Of a stretch of DNA of 53,403 nt, positions 8,173-15,891 are shown piece after piece. Position numbers and translations under genes: made by a program. The notes under the pieces were generated by a model that saw only the letters and a program-made list of their open reading frames with translations, did not search any database and was not told where the DNA came from. Every line of letters begins with the position of its first letter. The first letter of the stretch is position 1. The DNA comes from Candidatus Babelota bacterium. Lineage in GTDB: Bacteria > Babelota > Babeliae > Babelales > Babelaceae. The stretch spans positions 50,749 through 104,151 of the forward strand of contig PLTG01000066.1 in assembly GCA_003165355.1 (NCBI GenBank), written 5' to 3'.

Positions 8173-8862
8173 ATTTAATACCCATTTGCCGTTGGCATCT
8201 GCAGTAAAGCCGCATTTTTCAAGGAGCTCCGGCGCCCAGGGAATACCGGTTATTTCCTCTTCAGGAGAGAAGCGAGGGTCATTTTTTTCAAGATCGAAGA
8301 TCTCAATTTTTTTTGCTTTCAATTCCCTAGAAATTTCAATGGCCAGCTTAAGCGCAAATTCACCATATAGGTTGTTATGAAAACTCTTGTGGACTAACAC
8401 TGTTTTTTGAGGTAATGCATTCAGATCGATCTCCAGCTCTACTATCTCATCTACGTGGTAGATCTCCTCTTCGATCATTATGGGATGAGTCGTCAAATAA
8501 ATGTTAAATGCTTTGATGTTCGGTGTATAAGCATAACTTAGGTATGCAGCATTGAAGGCTCCAGGCGTTAAGTCCTGTTTGGGATGGGATTTGGAGTAGT
8601 TTATAAATATGTCGCCCTTCTTATTTTTTGTTATCGTAGGCGTGGTTGGTAGATCTGATAAAAAATTTGGCTGATTTGCTATTTTTTTTGTGGCATTTAA
8701 TACTGCCTGTATAAAAATATTTTCACGCGTTTCTTTTGGCGAATTATTAAAATTGATCGGTGCTAGGTAGGCGCTTGGCTGGTCCGCTGCAGGTCGCATT
8801 GAAAAAAGAAGGCCAGGGGTCGCAGCCACGGCAATAACAAGTGATAATAAATATTTTTTCAT
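8155..8862 (-). CDS. Exported protein, unknown; possibly GNAT-like
   Basis: A 235-residue protein with a clear Sec signal peptide (MKKYLLSLVIAVAATPGLLFS). The mature part is mixed alpha/beta and hydrophilic. Residues ~165-225 resemble the second half of a GNAT domain: a helix FALKLAIEISRELKAKKIEI, then an ELLEKCGF segment similar to the YEKxGF strand of acetyltransferases. The glycine-rich acetyl-CoA loop is not evident, so this is weak. It is the last of a minus-strand run of exported-protein genes. Its end overlaps the convergent membrane-protein gene by 18 bases. Confidence 0.72.
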   Translation of the reverse strand: MKKYLLSLVIAVAATPGLLFSMRPAADQPSAYLAPINFNNSPKETRENIFIQAVLNATKKIANQPNFLSDLPTTPTITKNKKGDIFINYSKSHPKQDLTPGAFNAAYLSYAYTPNIKAFNIYLTTHPIMIEEEIYHVDEIVELEIDLNALPQKTVLVHKSFHNNLYGEFALKLAIEISRELKAKKIEIFDLEKNDPRFSPEEEITGIPWAPELLEKCGFTADANGKWVLNLQKTV

Positions 8863-8995
8863 TGTAATATCTCAATTTTTAAACATACCTCTATGATTAA
8901 AGGTTAACTAATGCATAATGAAAAAGTCAATAAATTAAATATTATCAATCGCATCGCCGTATTTATACGCATATCTTGAAGCTTATATCGCGCGG

Positions 8996-10129
8996 CTATT
9001 TCCTGGTATTTTCTATTTTTTTCATGCTTATCTGTTGAGCATGCGTAGCATCGCAGAGTGCGCAGGTAGGCAACTTATAGGTTGCTTCAAGATGTTCTGC
9101 AGTTGGCTGTGTTGCTAAAAACTCTTGCTCGCCCTGGGCTGCCAATGCACTGTTATGTGGCAGGCCGTAATGCTTATAAAAGGCATGAACTACCGTTTCA
9201 TAGGTTATTTTATCCTGCTGATCATGAAGCATATACGCCGGATGAAACGAGTTTTTTAGCATAAGTAGATGCACTTTCTTGTGTCCGCGTGCATGTAAGC
9301 GGTTATACAAGTAGAATGCAGACTGAGTGGGGACTTGACCATCTTTAAGTGAGATAACAAACAAGAGTGGTATATTGTCAGCAATAATCTCCGCGCATTC
9401 GCGTTGATCAATTCCATCTTTTTTGTAGCCGGCCATAACGAGGCGCATAATGCGTGAGATGATTTTTTCTTGCGTCGGTGTTTTATCACTGTAGATAAAA
9501 TGTTTTACCAGATGAGGCAATGAATCATAAATGCCCTCTAAAACGGCTGCTTTAACTTCAGCGGGATCATAAAGAGCAATAAAATTAAAAATGGTTGCTG
9601 CCCCGCGCGAATCACCATAGAGAACTACTGATGTGTCTGAATGTTGTTGTATATGCTCTTGATAGCTCGCTTGTAGCGCTTTGATATCAGGTTTCTGACC
9701 AAGATTCGCTTTGCTTAAATCAAGATTATACTGGGCCACAGAGTGAGCATTCTGTGGATTATCTTCAACAGTAAAATCGAGCAGATCTTGCATTGCGCGC
9801 TGCACAAGAGGCATCATCTGTCTTCTGAGGTAATTGATGTACGCAGTAATTGGGTTAAGCGTGAAATGAGTAGGCTTGCGCAGATCAATTTCAGGGAACG
9901 TCACGGCGCTATGTGGTTGGTCAATAACATGTCCTCCAGATTTACTCGTAATCTTTTCACCGGTGCTTGCCGTAAATTGTGGGCAATAACGGGCCATGGC
10001 GATCTCTGAGCCGGACATTCCGGGGGCATAGAGATACGAGGCTGCAGCATCTTGTGGATGAGTATCGAAGTGAGTATTAGCGGTAGCAACGAGTAAAATA
10101 CTTGATAGAGTAATGTACAAATTTTTCAT
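8996..10129 (-). CDS. Exported alpha/beta hydrolase, paralogue 1
   Basis: A 377-residue protein starting with a signal peptide (MKNLYITLSSILLVATANT). The nucleophile elbow GDSRG places the catalytic serine at S174. Candidate partners are D263 in SLKDGQVP and H296 in NSFHPAYM, giving an ordered Ser-Asp-His triad of a lipase/peptidase-like alpha/beta hydrolase. Near the C-terminus a CALC pair is matched by CPYC in the neighbouring paralogue. The gene is 15 bases downstream of that paralogue, so this is a tandem duplication and probably one transcript. The substrate is unknown; an ester or peptide outside the cytoplasm is inferred. Confidence 0.83.
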   Translation of the reverse strand: MKNLYITLSSILLVATANTHFDTHPQDAAASYLYAPGMSGSEIAMARYCPQFTASTGEKITSKSGGHVIDQPHSAVTFPEIDLRKPTHFTLNPITAYINYLRRQMMPLVQRAMQDLLDFTVEDNPQNAHSVAQYNLDLSKANLGQKPDIKALQASYQEHIQQHSDTSVVLYGDSRGAATIFNFIALYDPAEVKAAVLEGIYDSLPHLVKHFIYSDKTPTQEKIISRIMRLVMAGYKKDGIDQRECAEIIADNIPLLFVISLKDGQVPTQSAFYLYNRLHARGHKKVHLLMLKNSFHPAYMLHDQQDKITYETVVHAFYKHYGLPHNSALAAQGEQEFLATQPTAEHLEATYKLPTCALCDATHAQQISMKKIENTRK

Positions 10130-10144
10130 GATTCCCTTTTTAAA

Positions 10145-11341
10145 CTATCTCTTTGCAGAAGAACGTCTTTTTTTTGCCTGTTTCATAATTATTGGATTTT
10201 GTGTGTTGCAGTATGGACATTGATCAAGTTTATACAGGTGAAGCTGCTCGATGCTTGGTTGCGTTTCTTGGAATGTCTGTTGCCCTAAGGCAGCTTTCTG
10301 AGCATTGTGAGGCAGGTTATAATGTTTGTAAAATGCATGCACCGTTGACTCATAGACCATTTTATCTTCCGGATCACCCACCATATAACTTGGATGGAGC
10401 GATTTTTTAAGTACTAATATGTGGACTTTTTGGTGTCCACGCAGTCGTAAACGGCTATAAAGATAGAATGCAGATTGTGGCGCCACAAGACCATCTTTAA
10501 GAGAGATAACCATCAAAAGCGGAACGTCATCATTAATAATTTCTGCGCATTGACGGGCGGAAATCCCTGTCTCTTTATAACTTCTCATGAAAAATTTAAT
10601 GCAGCCATAGAGTCTTGCTTCAGCAGCTTTGGCTTTATCAGTATAAAGAAAATGTTTTACCGTATGGGGGATATCATCAAAAATACCATCTAAGATTGCG
10701 GCTTTAACCTGGGCCGGTTTATGTAATGCGATAAAATTAAAGATGGTTGCAGCACCGCGAGAATCGCCGAGCATAATAATGTTAGTGTCTCTGCCATAAA
10801 GCTCTATGTGCTCTTGATACGCTGCATGTAATGTTTCAATGTCAGCCTTTTGACCAAGATTAGCTTTACTAAAATTAAAACTATAATTCACGACTGAAAG
10901 CGGGCAGGCCGGGTTGTCTTTAACGGTAAAATTGAGACTGTCTTGCATAACACGTTGAGCCAGCGGTGCCAGGTCTTGACGCATGCTATTAATAAAGGCG
11001 GTAAGCGGGTTGAGTGTGAAATAGGTTGGCTTTCTTAAATCTATTTCTGGAAAGGTTACGGCGCTATGTGGTTGGCCGATAATATGGCCGCCCGATTTAC
11101 AGGCAATTTCTTCCCCCGTGCAAGCGGTAAATTCAGGGCAGTAGCGCATCATGCCAAGTTCACTATTCATCATGCCTGGGGCATATAAATAAGAGATAGG
11201 TTCTTCTGTAGGACGCACATCAAAGAATGCGGGCAACGTTTTCTGGTTTTGAATTCGAGGCAGGGCTATCTTTTTGGTGCGGCAGGCGCTTAATACAAAG
11301 AATACGGTGATAAGAAATATAATGCTTTTATTGCGGGTCAT
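10145..11341 (-). CDS. Alpha/beta hydrolase lipoprotein, paralogue 2
   Basis: A 398-residue paralogue of the adjacent gene, alike from the YLYAPGM motif to the C-terminus. The N-terminus ends in a lipobox (LSAC, C20), so this copy is probably a lipoprotein, whereas paralogue 1 has a cleavable-type signal without a lipobox cysteine. The predicted triad is S194 (GDSRG), D283 (SLKDGLV) and H316 (KSLHPSYM). A C-terminal CPYC pair aligns with CALC of paralogue 1. It is upstream in the pair with a 15-base gap. Two enzymes of the same fold at different locations suggest staged degradation of one substrate class, which is inference. Confidence 0.83.
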   Translation of the reverse strand: MTRNKSIIFLITVFFVLSACRTKKIALPRIQNQKTLPAFFDVRPTEEPISYLYAPGMMNSELGMMRYCPEFTACTGEEIACKSGGHIIGQPHSAVTFPEIDLRKPTYFTLNPLTAFINSMRQDLAPLAQRVMQDSLNFTVKDNPACPLSVVNYSFNFSKANLGQKADIETLHAAYQEHIELYGRDTNIIMLGDSRGAATIFNFIALHKPAQVKAAILDGIFDDIPHTVKHFLYTDKAKAAEARLYGCIKFFMRSYKETGISARQCAEIINDDVPLLMVISLKDGLVAPQSAFYLYSRLRLRGHQKVHILVLKKSLHPSYMVGDPEDKMVYESTVHAFYKHYNLPHNAQKAALGQQTFQETQPSIEQLHLYKLDQCPYCNTQNPIIMKQAKKRRSSAKR

Positions 11342-11435
11342 GGATTTTATCCTAATAGGTAATTATTTTTTCTATTATACTTATGGTACCGTAATAACCT
11401 ATTTTTGTAAAATGCTGATGGGATCGTTTAGCTTT

Positions 11436-11714
11436 TTAAGCGGGCTCGGCCGGGTTAATGGTGACAAGCGTCTGGGGTAGGCCGCGCTGTCGGCTCATGG
11501 GTTGAACCTCTTCATCTTCGTTTTCATTGACATAATATATGGTTCCAAGGGCATTAAAAAGATGTTCATAGTCAGTGTGCAGAAGTTCCATAAAGGGAAA
11601 GACGCGATAAATGAGACGCCAAGTACGACTCAGACGGCTGTCCGGTTCTTGCGGAGCATAGAGGCGGAATGCTGAAAAAAACAGTATGAATATAAAAAAT
11701 TTTGATACTCTCAT
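11436..11714 (-). CDS. Small exported protein, unknown
   Basis: A 92-residue product with a short N-terminal signal or anchor (MRVSKFFIFILFFSAFRLYA). The rest is polar, with an acidic stretch NENEDEEVQP and a hydrophobic middle RLIYRVFPFMELLHTDYEHL. No family is recognised. It stands alone on the minus strand between the hydrolase pair and rnpB. A signal-like N-terminus similar to its neighbours supports it being real. Confidence 0.6.
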   Translation of the reverse strand: MRVSKFFIFILFFSAFRLYAPQEPDSRLSRTWRLIYRVFPFMELLHTDYEHLFNALGTIYYVNENEDEEVQPMSRQRGLPQTLVTINPAEPA

Positions 11715-11787
11715 AGTGAAACTTTCTTAAATTATCCTTAAAAATGCATAATTCATTAAAGTTTACAATAAAAAGGCTTTTTGCCAA

Positions 11788-11816
11788 AAGACAAAAGGGC
11801 AATTATTTGCTATGAT
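11788..11816 (+). promoter_or_regulatory. Probable sigma-70 promoter of rnpB
   Basis: A TATGAT -10 box at 11,811-11,816 is preceded by TGC (extended -10) and, 17 bases upstream, by AAGACA as a -35. Transcription would start near 11,822, where the 5' strand of the RNase P P1 helix begins. Confidence 0.6.
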
Positions 11817-11821
11817 AGATG

Positions 11822-12244
11822 GAGTGGTTTAGGTAGCCTAGGCAATCGCGTCCCGCCATAGCCTTGGCGACGGCGGATGAGGAAAGTCCAGACTCCAAAC
11901 GAAGATGGTATCTGTAGCTGAAAGGCGCAGAAGATGTAAATCATGGAAAGTGCCACAGAGAAAAACCGCAAGCCTCGGGTCCGACTTCGCTTATCCAGGC
12001 CTACCGGCTTGGCAAGCTTCGACGAGACTGCGCTACGCTTGTAAGGGTGAAAATGTGCGGTAAGAGCGCACGGCTCAGTTAGGCGACTAACTGTTCGGGT
12101 AAACCCTACCTGGAGCAAGATCAAGCAGCGTATACGATATTCGTTTCGGTTATTATGCGGGTGTATCGCTCAGAGAAATGGTTGTCATAGTAAAATATTC
12201 GTGTTTTACTAACAGAATCTGGCTTATTGGCCACCTAAACTACT
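11822..12244 (+). ncRNA. rnpB: RNase P RNA (class A)
   Basis: The catalytic RNA that removes tRNA 5' leaders. Universal segments are visible: GAGGAAAGTCCAGACTCC near 11,878, CAGAGAAATGG near 12,172, and ACAGAATCTGGCTTATTGG near 12,211. The 5' TGGTTTAGGT (11,825-11,834) pairs with 3' ACCTAAACTA (12,233-12,242) to close helix P1. Size is about 420 nt, normal for type A. The P3-position hairpin (11,852-11,876) resembles dispersed repeats elsewhere in the window. A PASTA-protein gene begins 19 bases after the end. Confidence 0.95.
11852..11876. repeat. Repeat-like hairpin at the P3 position of RNase P RNA (family B)
   Basis: The segment has arms CCCGCC and GGCGG with CATAGCC TTGGCGACG between them. 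It matches 17,393-17,419 at about 22 of 25 positions and also resembles 31,794-31,823, both intergenic. Either a dispersed palindrome replaced the P3 stem or the resemblance is convergent. Confidence 0.6.
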
Positions 12245-12262
12245 ATAAAAATATCAATACGC

Positions 12263-12967
12263 ATGAAGTTAGCTCAATTTGTCTTTATAATCCCTTTTAT
12301 CTCCTTTTTCATCGGCTTCGGGCTGATATCTCTTTTTGTCCACGAAAAATCTATAAAAACCCCCTCTTTACTCGGCCATTCTGTACTGTATGCCCTGCGC
12401 CAGGCGACACAGCAGGGGTTTGTCGTAAAGATTTTATCTGAAAAAGAGGCGACAGAGGCCCAGCCGGGCACTATTCTGGCCCAAAAGCCGGTACCCGGGG
12501 CAGCGATCAAGCCTAAGCAGACTGTTTTTATAACCGTAGCTCAAGAGCCTATACCCTTGGCGCTGCCAGAATTGGTGGGAAAGCGTGATGGGCAATGGCA
12601 AGAACAAGTGGCGGACGCTGGGCTGACCGTCAAGACGGTTTACATTTGCCATAATGCTCCCATGGGCATGGTTATTGCCCAGTCCCCAGAAGCCGGATCA
12701 GTGTCTGGCCAACAAAAAATATATCTCACTATAAGTTCCGGGCCAGAGACAAAGCGGATCATGCCGCAATTGTATAGCCAGCCGTACGAGCAGGCCAAAG
12801 AATTTCTAGAAAGCTACGGCATCGAAGTCTCTCTTTATAGCGAGCCTTATAACGCCAAAAGACATGCTGGAATAGAGCCTGGCGCGATCATTGCCCAAAA
12901 GCCGCTTGCCGGGTCGTGGATAGATCTCAAAAAACCGCTCCAGGTACAATTGGTTGTAGTAAATTAA
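12263..12967 (+). CDS. Membrane-anchored PASTA-domain protein without kinase domain
   Basis: The 234 residues begin with a transmembrane segment (about 4-27) followed by three PASTA-type repeats: ~31-95 (TPSLLGHSVLYALRQATQQG), ~100-163 (LPELVGKRDGQWQEQVADAG) and ~166-233 (MPQLYSQPYEQAKEFLESYG). Each ends with the P-AG motif (KPVPGAAI, SPEAGSVS, KPLAGSWI). PASTA domains bind uncross-linked peptidoglycan or muropeptides and are usually attached to Ser/Thr kinases or PBPs. Here they stand alone in a periplasmic orientation. The gene lies just after rnpB without a strong ribosome binding site. A peptidoglycan-sensing or scaffolding role is inferred. Confidence 0.85.
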   Translation: MKLAQFVFIIPFISFFIGFGLISLFVHEKSIKTPSLLGHSVLYALRQATQQGFVVKILSEKEATEAQPGTILAQKPVPGAAIKPKQTVFITVAQEPIPLALPELVGKRDGQWQEQVADAGLTVKTVYICHNAPMGMVIAQSPEAGSVSGQQKIYLTISSGPETKRIMPQLYSQPYEQAKEFLESYGIEVSLYSEPYNAKRHAGIEPGAIIAQKPLAGSWIDLKKPLQVQLVVVN

Positions 12968-13026
12968 TAAAATTGCTTATACTTGAACACGTTATTTTTA
13001 AATATCTTTTTAGTGTCAGGGTGAGT

Positions 13027-13401
13027 ATGAAAAAGATAGTTCTTTTTTCTTTGTTAAGTTTTAACATCGCACATGCAGTTATCGTGACTGTTCCTAACAA
13101 GGCGTCGATCTGGGCTGCATTAAAATGGGCTTCGTGGAATGATAGACCAAATCCGATAAATAATTTTTTAGAAGGTTCTGCATTGGATGATCTTGGTGGT
13201 AAAAGAGGAGAGGCTGTCGAAATAGCTCAAGAAATAAAAAATGCCATGAAGGCATCTTATGAGAAAGCGGGCATCGGCTTTCTTTTTGAATCGCAATTTC
13301 CTCGCTTCATAACAGCGTTTATATCATCCCGAGAAGCATTGCAAGAGCTAAAAGATAAAAAAATTATTAACGAAATTGAACTTGGAGCTCAGAAAGATTA
13401 G
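13027..13401 (+). CDS. Small exported protein, first of a tandem pair
   Basis: The 124 residues start with the signal peptide MKKIVLFSLLSFNIAHA. The start ATG at 13,027 has AGGGTGAG just upstream, and longer in-frame starts lack a signal peptide. The mature part is mainly helical. Its last part (FLFESQFPRF...EALQELKDKKII) resembles the C-terminus of the next gene (MLFESIFRDC...AIRELEELGYI), so the two are probably diverged duplicates. No known family. Confidence 0.68.
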   Translation: MKKIVLFSLLSFNIAHAVIVTVPNKASIWAALKWASWNDRPNPINNFLEGSALDDLGGKRGEAVEIAQEIKNAMKASYEKAGIGFLFESQFPRFITAFISSREALQELKDKKIINEIELGAQKD

Positions 13402-13461
13402 ATAATCATTATTTTAGAAACAATTTTTTTATCGTGAGGATGCGTATGAAGCGCAAGATAA

Positions 13462-13902
13462 ATGAGTCGTAAAATACTTTATATAGCATTGTGCAGCATG
13501 GGGCCGTGTAATGCAACCTACCAAGTCTATGGGCCTTATGTTTTTGCGCATATGCCTGCAGCTGAAGTATTAGAAGCGCGAATACAAGATGCTTTCAGTG
13601 CTGATTTTGATAGGCGAGACTCGCATGATTTTATTCAAGAAACAGGAATAGTTAAGCGGCTTGCAGGCAAAAAAAGAAATGTTTACGCGGCTGCGGCTAC
13701 TATTAATGTAATGATGTATCAGTACTATATAGAAAATAATAAAAGAACAGAAGGGCTCCCCGAGGCTTTTTTTCAAACACGCATGTCAATGCTCTTTGAG
13801 TCTATTTTTAGAGATTGTCCGCAGGCAATTAGAGAGCTTGAAGAACTCGGGTATATTAAATACGATGAACAAGAATTGATTTGCATTAATAAAGTATATT
13901 GA
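13462..13902 (+). CDS. Small exported protein, second of a tandem pair
   Basis: A 146-residue protein starting MSRKILYIALCSMGPCNA, a short signal peptide, and ending with a helical segment like that of the preceding gene. The best Shine-Dalgarno (GTGAGGA, about 13,434-13,440) is over 20 bases upstream of the chosen ATG and better placed for ATGs at 13,440 and 13,446. Those lie in another frame and stop after a few codons, overlapping the true start. This suggests either translational coupling from a mini-ORF or a small indel near the start. Function unknown. Confidence 0.65.
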   Translation: MSRKILYIALCSMGPCNATYQVYGPYVFAHMPAAEVLEARIQDAFSADFDRRDSHDFIQETGIVKRLAGKKRNVYAAAATINVMMYQYYIENNKRTEGLPEAFFQTRMSMLFESIFRDCPQAIRELEELGYIKYDEQELICINKVY

Positions 13903-13934
13903 TTCGCTACGCTCAGCTGATTGGGTTGGGCGGT

Positions 13935-14375
13935 TTATATAATCATCGGGTGGAATACTATATCGGCGTTATTTTCATCTTGTTTATTAATCTCTGCGCC
14001 ATGTTTTTTATAGAATTTTATAATTTTATTCAGTGCTGTCTCAACAGAGCCATATTGTTTTAAATCTTCCTGAAATGGGCTGGCATTTAAATAAACGGGG
14101 ATATTAGAGATAAGCCCTTTTGTGAGGACCTGTTTTAAAAGTTGTGATCCGTACCCTTGACCGCGGTCTTGAGAATTTAAAACTTTTAAATGGTTAATGG
14201 TTATAGATTGTTCTCTGTGTATAAAAGAACAATAGCCCAATGGTTTGGTATGCTCTTGGGTAAAAAGGGTTATTATGCCGCAACCATGCGAACTATCTTC
14301 TTTAAAAGAGAGCGTTTGATTTCCATTTAAAAGTGAACCGGCAAAAAGAATAAGAGTTATAAGTAACTTTTTCAT
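13935..14375 (-). CDS. Exported GNAT-family acetyltransferase-like protein
   Basis: The 146 residues begin with a signal peptide (MKKLLITLILFAGSLLNG). The mature part is a GNAT domain with strands GIITLFTQ, PLGYCSFI and ITINHLKVL, then the acetyl-CoA pyrophosphate loop DRGQGYGSQLLKQVL (R/Q-x-x-G-x-G/A), and a C-terminal IIKFYKKHGAEI like the YxKxGF helix-strand. GNATs are normally cytoplasmic because they need acetyl-CoA, so export is unusual. The start at 14,375 is supported by AGAGGA eight bases upstream on the minus strand. It could act in a host cell or be a repurposed fold. Confidence 0.8.
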   Translation of the reverse strand: MKKLLITLILFAGSLLNGNQTLSFKEDSSHGCGIITLFTQEHTKPLGYCSFIHREQSITINHLKVLNSQDRGQGYGSQLLKQVLTKGLISNIPVYLNASPFQEDLKQYGSVETALNKIIKFYKKHGAEINKQDENNADIVFHPMII

Positions 14376-14387
14376 AAATATCCTCTG

Positions 14388-14418
14388 TAAAAAAATAGAG
14401 CCCATATCTCTATGGGCT
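14388..14418 (-). terminator. Rho-independent terminator
   Basis: On the minus strand an 8-bp stem AGCCCATA / TATGGGCT with a four-base loop (14,399-14,418) is followed within two bases by a run of T. It would end transcription of the gene stopping at 14,443, just ahead of the GNAT gene ribosome binding site. Confidence 0.65.
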
Positions 14419-14442
14419 TTATTATAAAAAATTAAAATAACT

Positions 14443-14979
14443 TTATTCGCCTTTTACATTAAACCTTCTTGCAAACTCTTCAAAGCTGATCTCTGTTTTG
14501 CATGAAAAGCCTTGATATTCGCCTCGATGCCAGCGGTTCCAGCATTGTGTTTTTGAGTCAAAAGTAACGACATCGTTCTCTTTCCTTAATGTATTGCCTT
14601 GATGTAATCGAGTGAATGGTTCATATGTTTGGTAATCTAATCTTGGAAAGTGAGAATTGATAGCGACGTTATTCTTATCAGTTCGCTTTATAACAAATTC
14701 TACTACTTCATCTGTGTGGGTTGCGACGCCTGTTTTAATAGAGTCATTTGCATTAAGTTTTGCTACTTGCTCTTGCCAATTTCTCTGTAGGTATTGAGAA
14801 ACTATGTTTTTTAATACCCAACTATTTTTTGCATTATGTAAGATAAATTCTGTAGCTTTAGATTCTCTGGTATCAAATGGTGCAAATGTATTTTTTGCCC
14901 AATCAGATACTTTGTCCTTCATGTCCATGGCATTGAGCGATCCTAAAAGCATTGTTAAGGATAATATTAACTTTTTCAT
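14443..14979 (-). CDS. Exported protein, unknown
   Basis: A 178-residue protein with a signal peptide (MKKLILSLTMLLGSLNA). The mature part is hydrophilic: a helical first half (VLKNIVSQYLQRNWQEQVAKL), then strand-rich segments with DEVVEFVIKRTDKN. Near the C-terminus are aromatic and tryptophan residues (CWNRWHRGEYQGFSC) with two cysteines that could pair. No family is recognised. A terminator follows it, so it is probably monocistronic. Confidence 0.72.
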   Translation of the reverse strand: MKKLILSLTMLLGSLNAMDMKDKVSDWAKNTFAPFDTRESKATEFILHNAKNSWVLKNIVSQYLQRNWQEQVAKLNANDSIKTGVATHTDEVVEFVIKRTDKNNVAINSHFPRLDYQTYEPFTRLHQGNTLRKENDVVTFDSKTQCWNRWHRGEYQGFSCKTEISFEEFARRFNVKGE

Positions 14980-15070
14980 ATGATTCCCTTTATTTGTCTT
15001 TAAATTTCCCTTTATTTAATAGTTTCACTTATTTAATTATATCAAATAGGAAATATAAGTAAAGGGGGGG

Positions 15071-15889
15071 TTACCTGCCAAATGTCCGTTTGCGGGTATA
15101 AAAATCATTTACTACAGTGGCCAGTTTGCCTTCAGTGATTTCGGGCCAAAAGCAGGGCAAGAATGCCAATTCGCTATAAGAAGCGCCCCAGGTCAGGAAG
15201 TTGCTTAATCGTTGGTCTCCGGCCGTCCTGATTATTAAATCAGGGGCATATGAAGAGTCGCTCCAGAGGTATTGCTTAAAAAGTTCGGGGGTAATATCTT
15301 CAGGCTTAAGATTACCTGCAGCGCAGAGGGTAGCGATCTCTTGGCAAGCAGCAACAATCTCTTGCTGGCCGCCATAGCAAAAAAGAAGCTGTAAGGTAAG
15401 CTTTTCCCCGTTTTGGGTTTTGTCTTCAATCTCTTGAATAAGAGGTTTAAGCTTTTCAGGAAACAAGTTTCTGTCGCCTACAAACTTAACTTTAACTCCT
15501 TCCTGAAAAAGTTTATCAAGCTCTTGATCTGATATCTGTTGCGCCAACACATCAAAAAGATATGAAAGCTCTTCTTGGGGCCGATTAAAATTTTCAAGTG
15601 AAAAGACGTACAGTGTAAGGTGTGGAATGTTGTTTTTTATACAGAATTCTATGGTAGTACGAACCGGCTCTACTCCCTTTTTATGACCTATCCAGGGCTT
15701 GTGCCCATGCTGCTTTGCCCATCGTCTATTGCCATCCATGATAATCCCGAGATGCTTAATGCGCCGGTTTTCAGGAATGTCATCGGGCGCTATAAGCTTG
15801 GCATGCGATGCGTGCCGGTAATAGAGCCATGCTGCATAGAAACAGCCAACAAGAGCAAAAAGAAGAAGAAAATAGATTTTTCTGAACAT
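15071..15889 (-). CDS. uppS: Undecaprenyl diphosphate synthase with N-terminal membrane segment
   Basis: A cis-prenyltransferase that adds isopentenyl units to farnesyl diphosphate to make the C55 carrier used by MurG and the PBP. The 272 residues contain MDGNRRWAKQ with catalytic D52, the helix SLENFNRPQEEL, the signature DLIIRTAGDQRLSNF and the substrate-binding ELAFLPCFWPE. It differs from the usual ~250-residue enzyme by an N-terminal hydrophobic extension (about 4-24) that should anchor it in the membrane. The segment LVGC (13-16) also fits a lipobox, but a cytoplasmic-facing anchor is more sensible. The gene follows a membrane-protein gene by two bases. Confidence 0.94.
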   Translation of the reverse strand: MFRKIYFLLLFALVGCFYAAWLYYRHASHAKLIAPDDIPENRRIKHLGIIMDGNRRWAKQHGHKPWIGHKKGVEPVRTTIEFCIKNNIPHLTLYVFSLENFNRPQEELSYLFDVLAQQISDQELDKLFQEGVKVKFVGDRNLFPEKLKPLIQEIEDKTQNGEKLTLQLLFCYGGQQEIVAACQEIATLCAAGNLKPEDITPELFKQYLWSDSSYAPDLIIRTAGDQRLSNFLTWGASYSELAFLPCFWPEITEGKLATVVNDFYTRKRTFGR

Positions 15890-15891
15890 AA

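Noticed and set aside
12178-12441. Open frame overlapping the 3' end of rnpB and the PASTA gene
   Set aside because: Spans the RNase P RNA end and lies out of frame with the PASTA protein; no signal.
13903-13934. GC-rich TTCGCTACGCTCAGCTGA segment resembling a repeat
   Set aside because: No second copy was seen in the window and it does not match families A-D.
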